NCBI RefSeq assembly: GCF_027706725.1
Contig: NZ_JAQFWQ010000028.1
Location: 1 to 64,000, forward strand
Direction of reading: 5' to 3'
Length of the DNA stretch: 64,000 nt
From: Nocardiopsis endophytica
GTDB lineage: Bacteria > Actinomycetota > Actinomycetes > Streptosporangiales > Streptosporangiaceae
Below, in pieces: positions 52,592-61,166 of this stretch. The notes under the pieces are model-generated. The model did no database searches. It was not told the origin of the DNA and was given only the letters and a program-made list of their open reading frames with translations. Position 1 is the stretch's first letter. Each line of letters starts with the position of its first letter. Position numbers and translations under genes: made by a program.

Positions 52592-54532
52592 GTGACCCCC
52601 GATGGCCCGGACGTGAGCGCCGACGCGGTCCTGGCGTCCTGTCCGGACGCGATCGTCGCCGTCGACGCGCGGATGCGCGTGGCGGCGTGGAACGCGGCGG
52701 CCGAGCGGCTGTTCGGCTGGTCGGCCGCCGAGACCCTGGGCCGCCCCGCGCCGATCGTCCCCGGCGAGCTGCTCGCCGAGGAGCACGCGGTGCTGGAGCG
52801 GGCCCGCGCCGGGGAGCCGGTCTCCGTGCTCACCCGGCGGCTGCGCCGCGACGGCACCGCGGTGGACGTGCGGGTGGACACCGGGCCTCTGCGCGGCGAG
52901 GACGGGGGCGCCGCCGGGTGGCTGCAGGTGTTCCGCCGGGACGCCGACCACGGGGAGCTGCGCTCGCACGCGGCCGAGCGGGCCCGGCTGGTGCGGCGGC
53001 TGACCGACGTGGCCGCCGACATCAACGCCGACCTGGACCTGGGCGCGGTGCTGGACCGGATCGCCCGCAGCCTCACCGAGCTGACCGGGGCCGACGCCGG
53101 GGGGTTCGCGCTGATCGAGGGCGACCGGCTGCGGCTGGTCAGCCTGGCCGGGCTGTCGGAGCGCCTGCTGGGCTACACCGCCCCGCTGGAGACGAGCCTG
53201 TTCGGGGAGCTGCTGCGCAGCGGCCGCTCGGTGCTGCTCGCCACCGACGACACCCGCAGCCTCGACGACCTCATCTGGGCCGACCTGGACGGCCTGCACA
53301 CCATCGCGCTGGGGGTCTCCTCCGTGCAGGGGCGCCCCTACGGCGCCCTGTACGCCCTGTACAGCGGGCGCAGGGTCGGCCACGTGGAGCTGGAGCTCCT
53401 GGAGCTGCTCGCCGCGCACGCCGGGGTGGCCCTGGGCAACGCCATGGCCTACCAGGAGATGGCGCGGCGCCGCGCCAAGGAGCACGCGGTGGTCGAGTCC
53501 AGCGCCGACGGCATCGCGGTGATCGACGGCGAGGGCCGGGTGCGCAAGTGGAACCGGGCCGCCGCCGAGCTCACCGGTGTCCCCGCGGCGCGGGCGGCCG
53601 GGCGCCGCCCGCCCTTCCCGCTGCCCGAGGGGGAGGGCGCCTCGGTGCGGCACCGGCTTCCGGGGGGCCGCTGGGTGGAGATCCTGGTGACCGGAATCGG
53701 CGGCACCGAGGAGCGGGTGGTCGACTTCCGGGACGTCACCCAGGCCAAGGAGCTGGAGGAGGAGAAGGACCTCTTCATGGCCACGGCCGGGCATGAACTG
53801 CGCACCCCGGTGACCGTGGTGCAGGGGTTCGCCGGGACGCTGGTGCGGCGCTGGGAGCAGCTCGACGACGCGGCCCGCAAGGACGCGGTGCGCACCATCG
53901 CCGAGCGCTCCTCGGTACTGGCCCGGCTGGTGGAGAACCTGCTGCTGGGCTCGGCCGCAGGGGGCGACCTGCGGGTCGGGGCCGAGGCGTTCGACCTGCG
54001 GCGTCTGTTGGAGGAGGCGGCCGGGGCCTTCGCCTCCTTCTCCCCGCGGCACACCCTGTGCCTGGAGGCGCCCGATCCGCTGCCCGCGGCGCTGGGGGAC
54101 CCGGTGGCCACCGACGTCATCGTGGGCCAGCTGCTGGAGAACGCGTTCAAGTACTCCCCCGACGGCGGCCGGGTGCGGCTGCGCGCGGGTGTCGACGGCG
54201 GATGCCTGGTGGTGGACGTCGAGGACGAGGGGGTGGGCATCGCCCCCGGGGACGAGGAGCGCATCTTCGGCCGGTTCGTCCAGGGCGAGGCGGGGGACCG
54301 GCGCCGGTTCGGCGGCATCGGGCTGGGGCTGTACATCGTGCGCCGACTGGCGCGCGCCCAGGGCGGGGACGTGACCGCCTCCGCACGCACCCTTGGGACG
54401 CGGATGAGACTCACATTACATTCGGCGCCTCCCCGGGGCGGCGCGGAGGCCGGGGGCGCCGAGGAGGGCGGGGTTTCGGTCCCGGGGGGCCTCCGGCCGG
54501 AGCCGGACGAAGGCCCGGACCAGGGGTGCTGA
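52592..54532 (+). CDS. PAS-GAF-PAS sensor histidine kinase
   Basis: GTG at 52592 is 6 nt after CACTAT and lacks a ribosome site. The 646-residue soluble kinase has a PAS domain (residues 10-110; CPDAIVAVDARMRVAAWNAA, AERLFGWSAAETLG), a GAF domain (about 145-290), a second PAS (about 300-385), the HisKA H-box AGHELRTPVTVVQG (His401) and HATPase with NAFKYSPDGGRV, DVEDEGVGIAP, and GIGLGLYIVRRLA. No membrane helices, so it senses a cytoplasmic signal. No response regulator gene is adjacent; its partner must lie elsewhere or phosphorylate the following anti-sigma-like module indirectly. Confidence 0.93.
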   Translation: MTPDGPDVSADAVLASCPDAIVAVDARMRVAAWNAAAERLFGWSAAETLGRPAPIVPGELLAEEHAVLERARAGEPVSVLTRRLRRDGTAVDVRVDTGPLRGEDGGAAGWLQVFRRDADHGELRSHAAERARLVRRLTDVAADINADLDLGAVLDRIARSLTELTGADAGGFALIEGDRLRLVSLAGLSERLLGYTAPLETSLFGELLRSGRSVLLATDDTRSLDDLIWADLDGLHTIALGVSSVQGRPYGALYALYSGRRVGHVELELLELLAAHAGVALGNAMAYQEMARRRAKEHAVVESSADGIAVIDGEGRVRKWNRAAAELTGVPAARAAGRRPPFPLPEGEGASVRHRLPGGRWVEILVTGIGGTEERVVDFRDVTQAKELEEEKDLFMATAGHELRTPVTVVQGFAGTLVRRWEQLDDAARKDAVRTIAERSSVLARLVENLLLGSAAGGDLRVGAEAFDLRRLLEEAAGAFASFSPRHTLCLEAPDPLPAALGDPVATDVIVGQLLENAFKYSPDGGRVRLRAGVDGGCLVVDVEDEGVGIAPGDEERIFGRFVQGEAGDRRRFGGIGLGLYIVRRLARAQGGDVTASARTLGTRMRLTLHSAPPRGGAEAGGAEEGGVSVPGGLRPEPDEGPDQGC

Positions 54533-54696
54533 GGTGTTTCCCCACCCCGTGAACGGGGCATTTCGGCCCTGGCGGGCGTCAAAGCCGATGCTTTGCCGAT
54601 AACCGGCGAAAGACGGACCGAGTTTTTCGGGAGACGGGGCGCGAGATGGACGGCTGCTGTGCCGCCGGTGTGCGGGGCGAAATACGGGAGGACGAC

Positions 54697-55170
54697 ATGG
54701 CGAGGGCGGTACTCGTGCCGTACGCGCCGTCGAGTGTCACCAGCGCGCGGCAGCGGCTCTGCACCGAGCTCGAGGAGGGCGGCCTGGACGCCCCGCGCGT
54801 CAACGACGCCGCGCTGGTGCTGAGCGAGCTTCTGAGCAACGCCCTGCGGCACGCCTCCCCGCTGCCCCCGCCTTTTCCTCCCGACTCGGTCCAGGTGGCC
54901 TGGGACGTGGAGACCGCCGCCCCGGGCCGGGTCCGACTGGAGATCCGGGTCCGCGACGGGGGCGCGTCCACCCTGCCGCGCATCGCCCGCCCCGCCCCCT
55001 CCGCGCTCGGCGGCCGGGGCCTGGGCATCGTCGAGCACCTCGCCCGCCGCTGGGGCACGGAGGTGGACGGCTCGGTCACCACCGTGTGGGCGGTCCTGGA
55101 GCTGGGCGAGGGGGAGGACGGCGCGGTCCCCGCGTTCGTATCCTCCCGAACGCGCGTGATGTCCGGGTGA
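54697..55170 (+). CDS. RsbW-like ATP-binding anti-sigma kinase
   Basis: ATG at 54697 follows GGGAGGACGAC; an upstream in-frame ATG (54646) would add 17 residues. The 157-residue protein is a HATPase_c domain: VTSARQRLCTELEEGGLDAP, VNDAALVLSELLSNALRHAS (N box), RLEIRVRDGG (G1), GGRGLGIVEHLARRWG (G2). Members phosphorylate a STAS antagonist and bind a sigma factor. The STAS gene follows by 60 bp, so this is a partner-switching pair; no sigma gene is adjacent. Confidence 0.9.
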   Translation: MARAVLVPYAPSSVTSARQRLCTELEEGGLDAPRVNDAALVLSELLSNALRHASPLPPPFPPDSVQVAWDVETAAPGRVRLEIRVRDGGASTLPRIARPAPSALGGRGLGIVEHLARRWGTEVDGSVTTVWAVLELGEGEDGAVPAFVSSRTRVMSG

Positions 55171-55230
55171 TGAGGCGAAACACCGGTCACCAGGTGGCCA
55201 GCTCCGCGCCGTGCCGCTACAGTCACGACT

Positions 55231-55581
55231 GTGGAGTTGAAGATATCGAGTCAGTCTCACGCGGATCACGCGGTGGTAACCGTTCGCGGTGAGGTCGACC
55301 TGTACACGGCACCGCAATTGCACAGCGCCCTCGTCGACGCGCTCGACGACGGGGCCCACCGCCTGGTGGTGGAGATGTCCGGGGTGGAGTTCTGCGACTC
55401 CACGGGCATGAACGTGCTGCTGTCGGCCATGAAGCGCTCCCGTGAGCAGGGCGGCGACCTGGTGCTCGCGGCGCCGCGGCCCGCGGTCACCAAGATCCTG
55501 GAGGTCACCGGCCTCGACGGGGTCTTCACCGTCACCGACTCCACCGACCTGCCGGACCAGGCCCCCACGACCGCGCCCTAG
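55231..55581 (+). CDS. STAS-domain anti-sigma factor antagonist
   Basis: GTG at 55231 is 7 nt after TACAGT, without ribosome site. The 116-residue STAS protein has VVTVRGEVDLYTAPQLHSAL, RLVVEMSGVEFCDSTGMNVL with the phosphorylated Ser57 in DSTG, and VLAAPRPAVTKILEVTGLDG. Unphosphorylated antagonist binds the RsbW-like kinase encoded just upstream and frees its sigma factor. The matching sigma factor is not in this window. Repeat copy C follows the gene. Confidence 0.92.
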   Translation: MELKISSQSHADHAVVTVRGEVDLYTAPQLHSALVDALDDGAHRLVVEMSGVEFCDSTGMNVLLSAMKRSREQGGDLVLAAPRPAVTKILEVTGLDGVFTVTDSTDLPDQAPTTAP

Positions 55582-55604
55582 CGGTCGGCCCCCGTCCGGA
55601 TCCC

Positions 55605-55668
55605 CGTTGATCTCGGGGAAAACGACGCTGAAACCGCGCTTGTAGCGTCGTTTTCCCCGAGATCAACG
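55605..55668. repeat. Dispersed palindromic repeat, copy C (perfect 25-bp arms)
   Basis: Perfect 25-bp inverted repeats (55605-55629 and 55644-55668), beginning CGTTGATCTCGGGGAAAACG and continuing to ACGCT, enclose a 14-nt loop. It is the most symmetric copy and lies between two genes in the same direction (STAS and glycosyltransferase). As RNA it would be a very stable hairpin. Confidence 0.88.
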
Positions 55669-55710
55669 CCGGGTACCACCATGCAAGGCCCGCACCTTCC
55701 GGAGGCGCCG

Positions 55711-56541
55711 ATGGGCAGTGCCGAGCACGGGCCGGGCGTCGCCGCCGTGGTCCCCGCCAAGGACGAGGCCGAGCGCATCGGTGCCACCGTGCGCGCGGTG
55801 CGCTCCCTGCCCGGTGTGGACATGGTCGTCGTCGTGGACGACGGCTCCACCGACGGCACCGCCGAGGCCGCCCTCGCGGCCGGGGCGCGGGTGCTGCGCC
55901 ACGCCCGCAACCGGGGCAAGGGCGCCGCCATGGAGAGCGGCGCCGAAGGGGTGCGGCTGATCGAGGCCGGCGCCTCCGGCGGCGGCCCGCCCCGCCACCG
56001 CCACCTGCTCTTCCTCGACGCCGACCTGGGCGCCACCGCGTCCGGGGCCGCCCCGCTGATCACGCCCGTCGTGCGCGGCGACGCCGACATGGCCGTCGCC
56101 CTGTTCCCCGCCACCCGCATGCGCCTGGGCGGCCACGGCTTCGTGGTGCGCCTGGCCCGCGACGGCATCCGCCGCGCCACCGGGTGGGAGCCCGAGCAGC
56201 CGCTGAACGGGCAGCGCTGCCTGACCCGCGCCGCGTTCGAGTCCGCGCTGCCGCTGGCGCACGGCTTCGGCGTGGAGACCGGCCTGACCATCGACGTGCT
56301 GCACGCCGGCCTGCGCGTGGTGGAGGTGGAGGTGCCGCTGGAGCACCGCGCCACCGGTACCGACCTGCGCGCCCAGGTGCACCGGGCGCGCCAGTTCGCC
56401 GATGTGGGCCGGGCGCTGGCCGCGCGGGAGCTGGGCCCGGCGCTGGCCCGGCGGGCGCGCCGCACCGGACGGGACGCCGCGGTGGCCATAAGGTCCGTTT
56501 CGCGAAAAATCCAGCAAAGTCGCCGTAGAGATTACCGCTAG
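55711..56541 (+). CDS. Family-2 glycosyltransferase (dolichyl-phosphate-mannose-synthase-like)
   Basis: ATG at 55711 follows GGAGGCGCC at ideal spacing; the ATG at 55681 overlaps repeat C's flank and is less likely. The 276-residue protein is a GT-A fold: AAVVPAKDEAERIGATVRAV, VVVVDDGSTDGTAEAALAAG, RNRGKGAAMESGA, FLDADLGA (DxD-like metal site) and a C-terminal VVEVEVPLEHRATGTDLRAQ. No membrane helices. It may transfer a sugar from a nucleotide-sugar to polyprenyl phosphate or a small acceptor such as 3-phosphoglycerate; donor and acceptor are not decided. Confidence 0.88.
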   Translation: MGSAEHGPGVAAVVPAKDEAERIGATVRAVRSLPGVDMVVVVDDGSTDGTAEAALAAGARVLRHARNRGKGAAMESGAEGVRLIEAGASGGGPPRHRHLLFLDADLGATASGAAPLITPVVRGDADMAVALFPATRMRLGGHGFVVRLARDGIRRATGWEPEQPLNGQRCLTRAAFESALPLAHGFGVETGLTIDVLHAGLRVVEVEVPLEHRATGTDLRAQVHRARQFADVGRALAARELGPALARRARRTGRDAAVAIRSVSRKIQQSRRRDYR

Positions 56542-56580
56542 TCACCTTCCGCGGGCCCCGCGTAGCGGTACGCTCGCACC

Positions 56581-57069
56581 GTGCTGACATCGATCCTCGC
56601 CGCGATCGGCGTACTGGTGGGCCTGGGCGGCCTGGCGGTCGGCGGATACGCGCTCTGGCGCACCCGCAGGGCCGCCGACGACTGCCGCGCCCTGGTGCAC
56701 CGCCTGCTCCCCGAAGGCAGCGGCGTCGACGTCCGGGCCATCCGGGACGTCGGCGTGGTCCGCTACGACGCGCTGGAGGAGATGTCCGGCGCCCGCTCGT
56801 TCTCGCTGGCCCTGCTCAACGCGGCCGGCGACGGCATCGTCGTCACCTCCATCAACGGGCGCACCGAGTCGCGCACCTACGCCAAGGCGGTGCAGGGCGG
56901 ACGCGCGGCCGAAGAGCTCTCGCCCGAGGAGTACCGGGCGATCCGCGCCGCCCGCATGGGCCGGCAGACCGAGGCCGCCGGGTCCTTCCCGGCCCCCGAG
57001 GAGGGCGGCGCCGTCCGCACCCTGGTGCCCGGTGCGCGCGCCGCGGGCGCACCCCCGTCCCCGGGGTAA
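56581..57069 (+). CDS. DUF4446-family membrane-anchored protein
   Basis: GTG at 56581 is 6 nt after TACGCT. The 162-residue protein has one N-terminal helix (LAAIGVLVGLGGLAVGGYAL), then the DUF4446 core DVGVVRYDALEEMSGARSFS, LALLNAAGDGIVVTSINGRT, ESRTYAKAV and a LSPEEYRAI segment. Family function is unknown; it is widespread in Gram-positives and often near growth or sporulation genes. Prephenate dehydratase starts 10 bp after its stop, yet with its own promoter-like element. Confidence 0.9.
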   Translation: MLTSILAAIGVLVGLGGLAVGGYALWRTRRAADDCRALVHRLLPEGSGVDVRAIRDVGVVRYDALEEMSGARSFSLALLNAAGDGIVVTSINGRTESRTYAKAVQGGRAAEELSPEEYRAIRAARMGRQTEAAGSFPAPEEGGAVRTLVPGARAAGAPPSPG

Positions 57070-57079
57070 CCTGCGACAT

Positions 57080-58021
57080 ATGCCGAACCGCTACGCCTAC
57101 CTCGGCCCCGAGGGCACCTTCACCGAAGCCGCCCTGCGCGCCCTGCGGCCCGAGGCCGCCGACGCCCAGCTCCTGCCCTGCGCCGGGGTGGACGCCGTGT
57201 TCGGCGCCGTGCGCCGCGGCGAGGCCGGCGCCGGGGTGGTGCCGCTGGAGAACTCGGTGGAGGGCGGTGTGCCCACCACCATGGCCGAGCTGATCAACGG
57301 CGACCCGCTGCTGATCACCGCCGAGGTCGCGGTCCCGGTGGAGTTCACCCTGTTCGCCCGGGACGGCGCGGCGGTCGGCGACGTCAAGCGGGTCGCCACC
57401 CACCCGCACGCGCTGGCCCAGTGCCGCCGCTGGCTCTCCCGGCACCTGCCCGACGCCGAGATGCACACCGTCTCCTCCACCGCCGCCGCGGCCCAGTCCG
57501 TCGCCGAGCCCGGCTCCCCCTACGACGCGGCGATCTGCGCCCGCATCGCCGGGGAGCGCTACGGCCTGTCCGCGCTGGCCTCGGGCATCGGCGACCGCGC
57601 CGAGGCGGCCACCCGGTTCGTCCAGCTCTCCCGGCCCGGCCCGCCGCCCGCGCCCACCGGCGCCGACCGCACCTCGCTGGTGGCGTTCCTGTCCGACGAC
57701 CGCCCCGGCGCGCTGGCCGAGCTGCTCGACCAGTTCGCGGTGCGCGGGGTCAACCTCACCCGCCTGGAGTCCCGCCCCACCGGGGACGGGCTCGGCCGGT
57801 ACTGCTTCTGCGTCGACGCCGACGGGCACGTCGCCGACGCCGCGGTGGGCGAGGCCCTGATGGGGCTGCGCCGCATCTGCACGGACGTGCGCTTCCTCGG
57901 CAGCTACCCGCGCGCCGACGAGACCGCCGACCTGACCCCGTTCCTGCCCGCGCGCACCACCGAGGCCGACTTCCAGGAGGCCGCCCGGTGGCTGGAGGAC
58001 ATCCGCGCGGGCCGGGTCTGA
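57080..58021 (+). CDS. pheA: Prephenate dehydratase
   Basis: ATG at 57080 is 7 nt after TAACCT, and no ribosome site is seen. The 313-residue protein has the prephenate-binding catalytic domain (YAYLGPEGTFTEAALRAL, GVVPLENSVEGGVPTTMAEL, STAAAAQSV, DAAICARIAGERYGL, ATRFVQLSR) and a C-terminal ACT regulatory domain (SLVAFLSDDRPGALAELLDQ, GVNLTRLESRPTGDGLGRYC) with the ESRP phenylalanine-binding motif. It converts prephenate to phenylpyruvate, the last committed step to phenylalanine, and is feedback-inhibited by Phe. No chorismate mutase domain is fused. Confidence 0.96.
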   Translation: MPNRYAYLGPEGTFTEAALRALRPEAADAQLLPCAGVDAVFGAVRRGEAGAGVVPLENSVEGGVPTTMAELINGDPLLITAEVAVPVEFTLFARDGAAVGDVKRVATHPHALAQCRRWLSRHLPDAEMHTVSSTAAAAQSVAEPGSPYDAAICARIAGERYGLSALASGIGDRAEAATRFVQLSRPGPPPAPTGADRTSLVAFLSDDRPGALAELLDQFAVRGVNLTRLESRPTGDGLGRYCFCVDADGHVADAAVGEALMGLRRICTDVRFLGSYPRADETADLTPFLPARTTEADFQEAARWLEDIRAGRV

Positions 58022-58151
58022 GAGACGGCGTCCCGGCCCGCGCGGGCATGAGTGCGCGGCCACCGGGGTCCCCGTCCCCCTCCTGCGGCCGGGTGCGCCT
58101 CCCCCTGCGCACGCTCGGCCGCCCGGGGATCCCCGGCGGGCGCGCCCGCGG

Positions 58152-58379
58152 TCAGGCCCGGGGCCCGACCGCGTGCTCGGTGCGCCCGGGCCGCCCGGTG
58201 CGCTCGTTGCGCTGGACGTGCCCGGTGCGCTCGGTGTCCATCGCGCGCATCAGCTCGGCGCGCACCGCGGCCCCCAGGGCCTCGTCGTCGGGCGCCACGG
58301 CGTCGAGCTGCTCCAGCGCGGCCAGCAGCTCGGCCGCCGTCATGGCGCCGAGGGGCTTCATCGGCCAGGTCAGGGTCAT
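58152..58379 (-). CDS. Small hypothetical protein (75 aa)
   Basis: ATG at 58379 follows an exceptionally strong site, GAGGAGGAGGGACC, which supports expression. MTLTWPMKPLGAMTAAELLA leads into an acidic helix (LEQLDAVAPDDEALGAAVRA) and an Arg-rich tail (RTGHVQRNERTGRPGRTEH). No family recognised. It starts 72 bp after the GNAT gene stop, on the same strand, so cotranscription is possible. Confidence 0.62.
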   Translation of the reverse strand: MTLTWPMKPLGAMTAAELLAALEQLDAVAPDDEALGAAVRAELMRAMDTERTGHVQRNERTGRPGRTEHAVGPRA

Positions 58380-58451
58380 CGGGTCCCTCCTCCTCGACTG
58401 GCACGGCGGTCCGGGCCCGCCGTCACCTGTAGAGACCCCGCGGCCCCGGAC

Positions 58452-59117
58452 CTATGACGCGGTTCCGCGGATTTTTTCCGCGCCGAACGCCGCGGCGCAC
58501 CTTCCGGCCCCCTCGACCCGCACCTCCACCGGCCGGTTGCGCTCCCAATCGGCCCTGGTCAGCACGTACCGGTGGTCGGTGCGCGGCTCCCCGCGCACGG
58601 CGACGCGCGCGGTCCCGTCGGGGCGGTAGCCGAGCCGCTCGGTGACCCTGCGGGAGGCGGTGCTGCCGTCCAGGACGGAGGTGCGCGCCGACTCGGCGCC
58701 CAGTTCGGCGAAGGCCAGGTGCAGCACGGCCGAGCGCATCTCGGTGCCCAGGCCCCGCCCCTGGTGGGACAGGCCCAGCCAGGAGCCGGTGGACACCTCG
58801 CGCGTCACCGCGAAGTCCGTGGAGGACACCTGCTGGATGCCGATGGGCGCCCCGTCGAGGAACACGGTGAGCTGCAGGGCCCAGGAGTCGGGGCGCCACT
58901 CGGACAGGGTCTTCCAGAAGTGGGTGAGCACGCTGCGGGCGCGTTCTCCGGGAGGGGCGTCGGTCCACGGATGGACGAAGGGCGTCCGGGCGGGGTCGTG
59001 CACCCCCGCCGCGGCGACCGAGGCGAGCGCGTCCAACTCCTTGAGGTCCGGCAGCCGCAGCTCCAGCCGGGGCGTGGTGAGCCGCAGCCCGTACTGGGGC
59101 CAGTGATCGAGGTCCAT
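58452..59117 (-). CDS. GNAT-family N-acetyltransferase (RimJ/RimL-like)
   Basis: ATG at 59117 (MDLDHWPQYGLRLTTPRLEL) lies 6 nt after GACAAT; the long open frame upstream is a shadow of serS. The 221-residue protein has the RimJ/L pattern: TTPRLELRLPDLKELDALAS, acetyl-CoA loop LSHQGRGLGTEMRSAVLHLA, EDGSTASRRVTERLGY-like segment (LDGSTASRRVTERLGYRPDG). It transfers acetyl to an amine of a protein or small molecule, substrate unknown. Divergent from serS with only 58 bp between the start codons. Confidence 0.88.
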   Translation of the reverse strand: MDLDHWPQYGLRLTTPRLELRLPDLKELDALASVAAAGVHDPARTPFVHPWTDAPPGERARSVLTHFWKTLSEWRPDSWALQLTVFLDGAPIGIQQVSSTDFAVTREVSTGSWLGLSHQGRGLGTEMRSAVLHLAFAELGAESARTSVLDGSTASRRVTERLGYRPDGTARVAVRGEPRTDHRYVLTRADWERNRPVEVRVEGAGRCAAAFGAEKIRGTAS

Positions 59118-59175
59118 CCGGTGATTGTCCCGCCGCGCGCGGGCGGCGCGCCCGCAGGGGCGGTACCCTGCACAC

Positions 59176-60441
59176 GTGATCGACCTCCGCGCTCTCCGAG
59201 ACGACCCTGACCGCCTCCGTGCCTCGCAGCGGGCCCGCGGGGAAGACGACGCCGTCGTCGACCGCGTGCTGGAGCTGGACTCCGCCCACCGCTCGGCGCT
59301 GTCCCGCTTCGAGTCCCTGCGGGCCGAGCAGAAGAGTGTGGGAAAGTCCGTCTCCAAGGCCTCCCCCGAGGAGCGCGAGGAGCTGCTGGCCAAGGCCAAG
59401 GGCCTGGCCGCGGACGTCAAGGAGGCCGAGGCCGAGGCCGGGCGGCTCTCCGGTGAGCTGGAGCGGGCCCTGGCCGGGGTGCCCAACATCGTGGAGGAGG
59501 GCGCGCCCGCGGGCGGCGTCGACGACTTCGTGGTGATGGAGGAGGTCGGCACGCCGCGCGCGTTCGACTTCACCCCGCGCGACCACCTGGAGCTGGGCGA
59601 GATGCTCGGCGCCATCGACACCGAGCGCGGCGCCAAGGTCTCCGGCGCCCGCTTCTACTTCCTCACCGGTCCGGGCGCCCGCCTGGAGCTGGGGCTGCTC
59701 AACATGGCCCTGCAGCAGGCCGTCGCCAACGGGTTCACCCCCATGGTGCCGCCGGTGCTGGTCAAGCCCGAGACCATGGAGGGCACCGGGTTCCTCGGGG
59801 AGCACTCCGCCGAGGTGTACCGCCTGGCCGAGGACGACCAGTACCTGGTGGGCACCTCGGAGGTGCCGCTGGCGGGGTACCACGCCGGGGAGATCCTGGA
59901 GGCGGGGTCCTTCCCGCTGCGCTACGCCGGGTGGTCGTCCTGCTTCCGCCGCGAGGCCGGGTCCTACGGCAAGGACACCCGCGGCATCATCCGGGTGCAC
60001 CAGTTCAACAAGGTCGAGATGTTCGTCTACGCCCGGCCCGAGGACGCCCACGAGGAGCACCTGCGGCTGCTCGCCTGGGAGCGGGAGATGCTGGACAAGC
60101 TGGAGCTGCCCTACCGCGTGGTGGACATCGCCGGGGCCGACCTGGGCACGAGCGCCGCCCGCAAGTACGACTGCGAGGCGTGGATCCCCACCCAGGAGCG
60201 CTACCGGGAGCTGACCTCCACCTCCAACTGCACCGAGTTCCAGGCGCGCAGGCTCGACATCCGCTACCGGGACGCCGACGGCAAGCCGCGGTTCGCCGCC
60301 ACCCTTAACGGGACGCTGGCGACCACCCGGTGGATCGTCGCGATCCTGGAGAACCACCAGCGCGCCGACGGGTCGGTCGTGGTGCCCGAGGCGCTGCGCC
60401 CCTACGTCGGCCTGGACGTGCTGGAGCCCGTGAAGTCCTGA
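59176..60441 (+). CDS. serS: Seryl-tRNA synthetase
   Basis: GTG at 59176 ([20 protein letters not shown]) is 6 nt after TACCCT; leaderless start likely. The 421-residue class-II synthetase has the long N-terminal coiled-coil arm ([40 protein letters not shown]), motif 1-2 region [17 protein letters not shown], motif 2 [20 protein letters not shown] with FNKVEMF, and motif 3 [18 protein letters not shown]. It charges tRNA-Ser (and tRNA-Sec). Length and order are standard; no T-box leader fits in the 58-bp upstream gap. Confidence 0.97.
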   Translation: MIDLRALRDDPDRLRASQRARGEDDAVVDRVLELDSAHRSALSRFESLRAEQKSVGKSVSKASPEEREELLAKAKGLAADVKEAEAEAGRLSGELERALAGVPNIVEEGAPAGGVDDFVVMEEVGTPRAFDFTPRDHLELGEMLGAIDTERGAKVSGARFYFLTGPGARLELGLLNMALQQAVANGFTPMVPPVLVKPETMEGTGFLGEHSAEVYRLAEDDQYLVGTSEVPLAGYHAGEILEAGSFPLRYAGWSSCFRREAGSYGKDTRGIIRVHQFNKVEMFVYARPEDAHEEHLRLLAWEREMLDKLELPYRVVDIAGADLGTSAARKYDCEAWIPTQERYRELTSTSNCTEFQARRLDIRYRDADGKPRFAATLNGTLATTRWIVAILENHQRADGSVVVPEALRPYVGLDVLEPVKS

Positions 60442-60504
60442 GGCGCCGCCCTCAGGTCCTGTCCGGAGTTCGGCGGCGCCCCGCCGAGTGCGCGCCCCCA
60501 CGTC

Positions 60505-60568
60505 GATGATCTCGACGAAAGTGCTGCCGGTCCGGCTGATTTGGCAGCACTTCCGTCGAGATCAACGC
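60505..60568. repeat. Dispersed palindromic repeat, copy D (diverged)
   Basis: Arms ATGATCTCGACGAAAGTGCT (from 60506) and the complementary segment ending GTCGAGATCAACG (to 60568) pair over 21 of 23 positions. It keeps the TTGATCTCG end of copies A-C but has a different inner sequence (AAAGTGCTGCC). Between convergent serS and the Bpa gene. Confidence 0.7.
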
Positions 60569-60583
60569 CTGCCGCCGCAGGCG

Positions 60584-61111
60584 CTACAGGTAGGGGCCCG
60601 ACCCCGGGCCGGAGCGGCCCTGCTGCGGGTCCTGGCCCTGAGGCAGCGCCTTGCGCATGTTCTCCAGCTGGGCGCGGGCCGCCATCTGCTGGGCGAACAG
60701 CGTGGTCTGGATCCCGTGGAACAGGCCCTCCAGCCAGCCGACGAGCTGGGCCTGGGCGATGCGCAGCTCCGGCTCGCTCGGCGTGTTGCCGTCGGTGAAG
60801 GGCAGCGTCAGGCGGTCCAGCTCCTCCACCAGCTCCGGCGCCAGGCCGTCCTCCAGCTCCTTTATCGAGTTGGCGTGGATCTCCCGCAGGCGCGCGCGGC
60901 TGGCCTCGTCCAGCGGGGCGGCCTTCACCTCTTCGAGGAGCTGGCGGATCATGCTGCCGATGCGCATGACCTTGGCCGGCTGCTCCACCATCTCGCTGAG
61001 CGGCCGCTGCCCCTCGCCCTCCTCGGACTCCCCGCCGTCGGCGCCGTCGTGGCCCCCGGGGCCGACGATGAGCACCTGCGGCTGCTCCTCTTCGCTGAAT
61101 CCGTTGTTCAT
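60584..61111 (-). CDS. bpa: Bacterial proteasome activator (Bpa/PafE)
   Basis: ATG at 61111 (MNNGFSEEEQPQVLIVGPGG) follows GTGAGGG; a GTG four codons upstream is also in frame. The 175-residue protein has the helical Bpa core (SEMVEQPAKVMRIGSMIRQL, LDEASRARLREIHANSIKEL, EDGLAPELVEELDRLTLPFT, RIAQAQLVGWLEGLFHGIQT). Its C-terminus is GPYL, corresponding to the GQYL tail that opens the gate of the 20S proteasome in M. tuberculosis; the Gln-to-Pro change is noteworthy. It forms a dodecameric ring that activates ATP-independent degradation. Confidence 0.93.
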   Translation of the reverse strand: MNNGFSEEEQPQVLIVGPGGHDGADGGESEEGEGQRPLSEMVEQPAKVMRIGSMIRQLLEEVKAAPLDEASRARLREIHANSIKELEDGLAPELVEELDRLTLPFTDGNTPSEPELRIAQAQLVGWLEGLFHGIQTTLFAQQMAARAQLENMRKALPQGQDPQQGRSGPGSGPYL

Positions 61112-61166
61112 AGCAACCCTCACTCGCGGATGGTCGTACGCGGGGCCCCGCCCGCCGGGGCGGTCC

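Noticed and set aside
59118-59175. T-box riboswitch upstream of serS.
   Set aside because: Only 58 bp separate the divergent starts, too short for a T-box leader, and serS appears leaderless.
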